Source: an uncultured Oscillospiraceae bacterium (GTDB taxonomy: Bacteria > Bacillota > Clostridia > Oscillospirales > Acutalibacteraceae). From it: 9,158 nucleotides of DNA. Positions within the stretch are counted from its first letter, which is position 1, and every line of letters begins with the position of its first letter. A program made the position numbers and the translations under genes. This document shows positions 5,401 through 9,158 of the stretch, one piece after another. The stretch covers positions 1-9,158 of the forward strand of contig CAJKXG010000039.1 in NCBI GenBank assembly GCA_905203795.1, given 5' to 3'. The notes beneath the pieces are model-generated. The model worked only from the letters and a program-made list of their open reading frames with translations. It searched no databases and was not told the DNA's origin.

Positions 5401-8400
5401 TTACTTCTTTTCCGCCGGAAACGCATCAATTTTGTTCACGGCTTTTTGCAGAATATACCGTGCATCGGTGGAATCAATGGCACGATCGCCATTCACATCC
5501 GCACGCACTGCGTCGTCACCCGCCAGCGTCACCTTGCCGACAGCGTGCTGCAACGCCACACGTGCGTCACTGGAATCCACCACACCGTCGTCGTTGGCAT
5601 CGCCGATCAGCAGTTCGGGATCATCCGGATCTTCGATCACTTCAGTTTCAGCAGTGACGGTCGCTTCTGTGATGTTCCAGCCTTCCACCGCAAACACCGG
5701 TTCGCCGCCGTTCAGACGGGATTCCGCGATTTCCAGCTTGATGGTCTGCGACTGACCGGGCATCAGCGAGATGTAGTTGTCGTCGTAGTACACAGGCAGG
5801 ACACGATCCCCCGTCGCCGTTTCCGTCGTCTTGAGGCGGATCATCAGCGCCGGCGTATCCGAGGTGTTGGTGATGACCACCGCGTACCGACGGATGCCGT
5901 CCTCCGCCGTCAACTCGCATTTAGCGGTGTCGAGCGTGACATTGCTCAGCGTATTCAGCGCTTTGTACTGCTGCGATTCCTTGGTGTTCGTCCAGTAGAA
6001 ATCGCTGCCCAATGTCTTGCCATTCGCGTTGCGCACATAGGTTTCGATGAACAGAATATCCGTGGCATTTTCGGGCACTTCCAGCATCGTCAGACCCACC
6101 ACGTCATCCGCGCTGCAGTCTGTGACATCCTCCCATTCGCCCACGCACTTGCCGTTCAAATCGTACACCTTATAGCCGACCGTCAAGTTCTTCAGTTCCT
6201 GACCGGTCGAATTGCTGAGAGCAATCAGATTATTCGCACAGTTCCAATACACCTTGATCGGCTGGTTAGCTTTCTTGATGGCGAAATATCCGGCATTGGT
6301 ATCATAATAATAATCATATGTTTGCCATACCATCGACGGCCACGCCGACTGGCTCATCCACATCAGCAAGCCGTTGCCGCGCGCGTTATACACCGCTTCA
6401 AACATCGCCTTGTGCTCTTCGTAGTTGACCATCTGCGCGATACGGGCAAATTCCTTCAAGCTGTTGTACTCGCCGTATCCGTTGCGCATCATTGTCTCGA
6501 ACGCATCCGCGCCCTGTGCGCTCTTCCCGCAGAAATCATGCAGACCCCACACAGAGTTGATCGGCCATGCATATTCGTCTGTCAGCATTTCGAGCAAGCT
6601 CTCATACGACGGGATGTTGGGCATACCGCGTTCGCTGTGCAGCGTGCGCGGGGTGTTTTGGAAATACCATGACACCGGCTGCACACCGTACGGACCGAAA
6701 CCGCTCACGGTATTGGAAGCGGAATGCGGAATGTAATGACGTGTGCCGTCTTCCGTCAGCGTCACCAGCGTCAACTGCGCGTTCAGCGTTTCAGGCGGAT
6801 TACCTTCGTTGCGCCCGCAGTACAGAGCCAATGCCGCATGAGAACGGTTGCGGCGCACTTTATCCACCGCGTTGGCCACAAACATGTCCTCATCGTTCGG
6901 GTTGGGACCGTCGCCCGGGTTTGCCAGCCAGAAGTCATCCCAGATCAGAATGCCATAGCGGTCGCACGCTTCATAAAATGCCGGATGATTGGTCATGCCG
7001 ACCCAGTTGCGGATCATGGTCAGGTTGGCTTCTGCGTGCAGCCGAATCTTGATGTCGTAATCCTCGGGCGTTGCCGCCAGGTTGGCGTCGTCCATACCCC
7101 AGTTGCCGCCGCGGCAGACAATGCGCACACCGTTGCAGGAGATGGTCAGCGGCGAACCGGCGGAATACGTGAATTCGCGTACCCCGAAGGACACCGTCTT
7201 GGTATCCGAAACCTCGCCATTATCCGAAACAGACAGCGTCGCGTCGTACAGGAACTGCTCCCCGTATGTATTCGGCCACCACAGGCGCGGCTGATCCATG
7301 GTCAGTGTCGCCACGGTGACTTCTTTGGTCTCGCCCGCTTTCAAATGGATCGGTTCGCTGGTAAATGTGAGATCGGACGGCGTGATCGTTCCTGAGACGG
7401 TCACGTCCTTATCCTTATCGGAGGGATTGCTGAGCATGGTGCGCACCGTGAGCTTTGCTTTGGAGAAGTCGCCGCTCTCCACATCGAGATCGGTCACGAC
7501 CCACGGATCGAGCAACTGCACTTCCTGCGTATAGTTCACATACACATCGCCATAAATACCGATGTTACGTCCGCGAACCGTGGGCACCCAGTCCCAGCCG
7601 ATCGACGCATGAATAGTCGGGTTGTCCGCGCCGAGCGCACCGCCGTTGGGGCCGGCGTCGTCTTTGGTCTGCACCGTCACCGCACCCGGGGTGTCGTTCT
7701 TGTGAATCAGCACCACCAGATGGTTGTCGCCGCCGTAATTGACCAGTTCGGTCACATCGAACCGTCCGCGGATAAACGCGCCGTCTATGCGTCCGACATA
7801 TTCGCCGTTGAAATAGATCTCCGCTTTCCAGTTGATGGAATTGAAGTTCAGCCATGTCCGCTCACCGCGGCGGGAAGCGGGAATCGTGAACGTGTTGCGA
7901 TACCAGAAATCCGCCGTGAAGAAACTGTCGGAAATCTGCAATTGCTGATCCGCCACATTCATATCCGGGATCGCACCCGCTTTGAAATACGAGGTCAGCA
8001 CCGTGCCGGGAACGGTGGCCGGCAGCCAACTCTGATCGTCATATTGCGTGCCGGACAGCGTTTCGCCTGCCGCCATCACTTCGGATGCACGCTGTACCCG
8101 CCAATTGCCGCCGGTCAAATATTGCGTGCCGTCCGTTTCCGGTTCCGGCTGCGCAGGCAGGGTATACTGCACATCGTTCGTGCCGTATACCTCCCACTCG
8201 CTGAGACTGTAGCGGTCACCGGCACTCTTTTTGCACAACAGACGCAGATAGGTCGCCGTTTCGGAGAAGGTCAGCGTTTCTACGCCGCCTTCACCGGACT
8301 GATTCATCGCCACGGTACGCCAATCCTCACCGTCATCCGATGCCTGAATAGCGTATTCCGTGGCATAGTTTTTGTCCGCCCAGTACAGCTTGACGGAATC

Positions 8401-9090
8401 GATCTTGCTCTCCCCGCCGAGGTCGAGCTTCAGCCATTCCTCACCCGAGCCTTTACTTGTCCAAACACTGTTGAACACATCGCGATACGCCTCAAACAGC
8501 GATTGTCCGTCGGCGCCAAGCAAATCAAACTCGGACAACTGCAGGCGGCTGTCACCGCAGTTTTGAGTGACGACCAGCCGATAGTACCGATATGCCGCCG
8601 GTTCGGCGATGGTATAGGTATTGACCTGATACCGCGTCGCAAATGTCTCATTCGAGCGGGTATCCAGCACGGTGAAGGTTTGGCCGTCGTTGGAACCTTG
8701 CAGCGTCCATGCGCGCGGATCGCGACTGGCCTCGTCGTTGGCGGAAGCCACCTTGTATGTAACCGCCGTCTTGCCGCTTTCCTCCGGGAACGCCGCCTGC
8801 AACCACGCAGTGCTGTGAAAAGTCAACCATTTGGTTCCCGTCTGACCGTCAAATGCGCAATTTACCGTTTCGCCTGTGGGACTGTCATCATACTGCGCCG
8901 TCATCTGCACGCGCTGACTGCTGTCGCCGTTGATGATGCCGTCTGTCACCAGATGTCCCGTGTCGTTGTAGTTGGCAGCACTGGAATGCAGTACCGACCG
9001 CCGCAACGCCAGATTACGGCTTCCCGAAGCCGCATCTTCCGCCGTCACGCCGACCGAAGCCGCCGTCGCGCCGAAAACACATGCCATCAC
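5401..9090 (-). CDS. Secreted GH2 exo-beta-glycosidase (exo-glucosaminidase/mannosidase-like) with nested CBMs and dockerin
   Basis: Predicted retaining exo-beta-glycosidase acting outside the cell. Order: short hydrophobic N-terminus (1-17); an outer F5/8-type C module split into about 25-53 and 203-304, with a second carbohydrate-binding-like module inserted (about 57-198, LTFHSTAWLQ, WTLQGSNDG, YRYYRL); GH2 jelly-roll domain (about 325-520, WYRNTF, WKAEIYFNGEYVG); Ig-like domain (about 521-640); TIM barrel (about 641-930) with GGNWGMDD, acid/base candidate Glu762 (GRNEG) and nucleophile candidate Glu820 (HSERG); Ig-like domain; exo-beta-glucosaminidase-type Ig domain (about 1030-1120, DFYWTNT, LPVYYDDNYISL, PGQS); type I dockerin (about 1160-1221). 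The layout best fits the exo-beta-D-glucosaminidase/beta-mannosidase branch of GH2. A Glu rather than Asp at the acid/base site argues against assuming chitosan specificity. Start GTG 9090 (ATG 9087 alternative) has GAGGTG 8 nt upstream; an in-frame TAG at 9108-9106 blocks extension. The N-terminus lacks the usual Lys/Arg n-region. Confidence 0.9.
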   Translation of the reverse strand: MMACVFGATAASVGVTAEDAASGSRNLALRRSVLHSSAANYNDTGHLVTDGIINGDSSQRVQMTAQYDDSPTGETVNCAFDGQTGTKWLTFHSTAWLQAAFPEESGKTAVTYKVASANDEASRDPRAWTLQGSNDGQTFTVLDTRSNETFATRYQVNTYTIAEPAAYRYYRLVVTQNCGDSRLQLSEFDLLGADGQSLFEAYRDVFNSVWTSKGSGEEWLKLDLGGESKIDSVKLYWADKNYATEYAIQASDDGEDWRTVAMNQSGEGGVETLTFSETATYLRLLCKKSAGDRYSLSEWEVYGTNDVQYTLPAQPEPETDGTQYLTGGNWRVQRASEVMAAGETLSGTQYDDQSWLPATVPGTVLTSYFKAGAIPDMNVADQQLQISDSFFTADFWYRNTFTIPASRRGERTWLNFNSINWKAEIYFNGEYVGRIDGAFIRGRFDVTELVNYGGDNHLVVLIHKNDTPGAVTVQTKDDAGPNGGALGADNPTIHASIGWDWVPTVRGRNIGIYGDVYVNYTQEVQLLDPWVVTDLDVESGDFSKAKLTVRTMLSNPSDKDKDVTVSGTITPSDLTFTSEPIHLKAGETKEVTVATLTMDQPRLWWPNTYGEQFLYDATLSVSDNGEVSDTKTVSFGVREFTYSAGSPLTISCNGVRIVCRGGNWGMDDANLAATPEDYDIKIRLHAEANLTMIRNWVGMTNHPAFYEACDRYGILIWDDFWLANPGDGPNPNDEDMFVANAVDKVRRNRSHAALALYCGRNEGNPPETLNAQLTLVTLTEDGTRHYIPHSASNTVSGFGPYGVQPVSWYFQNTPRTLHSERGMPNIPSYESLLEMLTDEYAWPINSVWGLHDFCGKSAQGADAFETMMRNGYGEYNSLKEFARIAQMVNYEEHKAMFEAVYNARGNGLLMWMSQSAWPSMVWQTYDYYYDTNAGYFAIKKANQPIKVYWNCANNLIALSNSTGQELKNLTVGYKVYDLNGKCVGEWEDVTDCSADDVVGLTMLEVPENATDILFIETYVRNANGKTLGSDFYWTNTKESQQYKALNTLSNVTLDTAKCELTAEDGIRRYAVVITNTSDTPALMIRLKTTETATGDRVLPVYYDDNYISLMPGQSQTIKLEIAESRLNGGEPVFAVEGWNITEATVTAETEVIEDPDDPELLIGDANDDGVVDSSDARVALQHAVGKVTLAGDDAVRADVNGDRAIDSTDARYILQKAVNKIDAFPAEKK

Positions 9091-9098
9091 TGCGCATA

Positions 9099-9104
9099 CA
9101 CCTC
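9099..9104 (-). promoter_or_regulatory. Ribosome binding site for the GH2 gene
   Basis: GAGGTG on the minus strand matches the anti-Shine-Dalgarno complement over six bases. It lies 8 nt before GTG 9090 and 11 nt before ATG 9087, but only 1 nt before the out-of-frame ATG at 9097. It therefore favours the GTG (or ATG 9087) start despite the poor signal peptide that results. Confidence 0.55.
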
Positions 9105-9125
9105 TCTATTACAATATATTTGGAC

Positions 9126-9156
9126 AAGGAAGCCGGGCAGCCAGTCCGGCTTCCTT
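9126..9156. terminator. Strong hairpin upstream of the GH2 gene, probable terminator
   Basis: AAGGAAGCCGG (9126-9136) and CCGGCTTCCTT (9146-9156) form an 11-bp perfect stem around a 9-nt loop. On the plus strand it is followed by TC at the window edge; on the minus strand by TGTCCAAATATATTG, a poor T-tract. It probably ends a gene lying to the right of the window, or could be a leader structure of the GH2 transcript. Only about 35 bp separate it from the GH2 start, and no convincing -35/-10 pair was found there, so the GH2 promoter may overlap the hairpin or lie beyond the edge. Confidence 0.6.
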
Positions 9157-9158
9157 TC

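Noticed and set aside
2709..5657. A 982-codon open frame on the plus strand
   Set aside because: It lies wholly antisense to the GH95 gene and the end of the GH2 gene, whose domain content is unmistakable. Its translation is rich in Arg/His/Gln with no recognisable domain, as expected for a shadow frame in GC-rich coding DNA.
5446..6672. A 408-codon plus-strand open frame
   Set aside because: Antisense to the GH2 C-terminal half, low-complexity His/Arg/Val-rich translation, no ribosome-binding site evidence; a shadow frame.
9091..9125. Possible GH2 promoter using TTGTCC with TAATAG or TATATT
   Set aside because: The spacing between these elements is far too short (10 nt or less) for a sigma-A promoter.

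Overview
The window looks like chromosomal DNA from a moderately GC-rich gut Firmicute of the Clostridia/Ruminococcaceae type. The basis is the type I dockerin modules on all three large secreted proteins, the Clostridia-style signal peptides and promoters, and an RF3 (prfC) gene of Firmicute character. Genus or species cannot be fixed from the sequence alone. No rRNA, tRNA, CRISPR array, insertion sequence or phage gene was seen.

Layout, left to right. The left edge holds the first ~30 codons of prfC (peptide chain release factor 3) on the minus strand, with a well-formed sigma-A-like promoter and a Shine-Dalgarno that points to a TTG start. Divergent from it is a two-gene plus-strand unit of very small, related proteins (67 and 60 aa) of unknown function. 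It meets the large minus-strand cluster at a 16-bp-stem hairpin that contains both stop codons. From there to the right edge everything is on the minus strand. In transcription order the genes are a 1229-aa GH2 glycosidase, then (40 bp later) a 1044-aa GH95-type fucosidase-like enzyme, then (75 bp later, behind its own promoter) a ~476-aa cysteine-amidase/SH3/Ig-like protein. A second strong hairpin lies just upstream of the GH2 gene at the right edge.

How the genes fit together. Each of the three large proteins ends in (or nearly ends in) a type I dockerin with the same DAR..LQ core and a short acidic D/P or E/D linker. This suggests that all three dock onto the same cohesin scaffold in a cellulosome-like extracellular complex. 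The GH2 and GH95 enzymes also carry F5/8-type C (CBM32-like) carbohydrate-binding modules. Together they look like a set that trims fucosylated beta-linked glycans (host mucin or glycoprotein, or plant glycans), with the SH3 protein adding a peptide- or cell-wall-directed activity. The scaffold and substrate are inferred: no cohesin, transporter or regulator gene is in the window.

The most interesting points are the nested carbohydrate-binding module in the GH2 enzyme, the divergent active-site surroundings of the GH95 enzyme, the apparently clipped signal peptide of the GH2 gene, the tandem pair of small unknown genes, and the stop-codon-bearing convergent palindrome.
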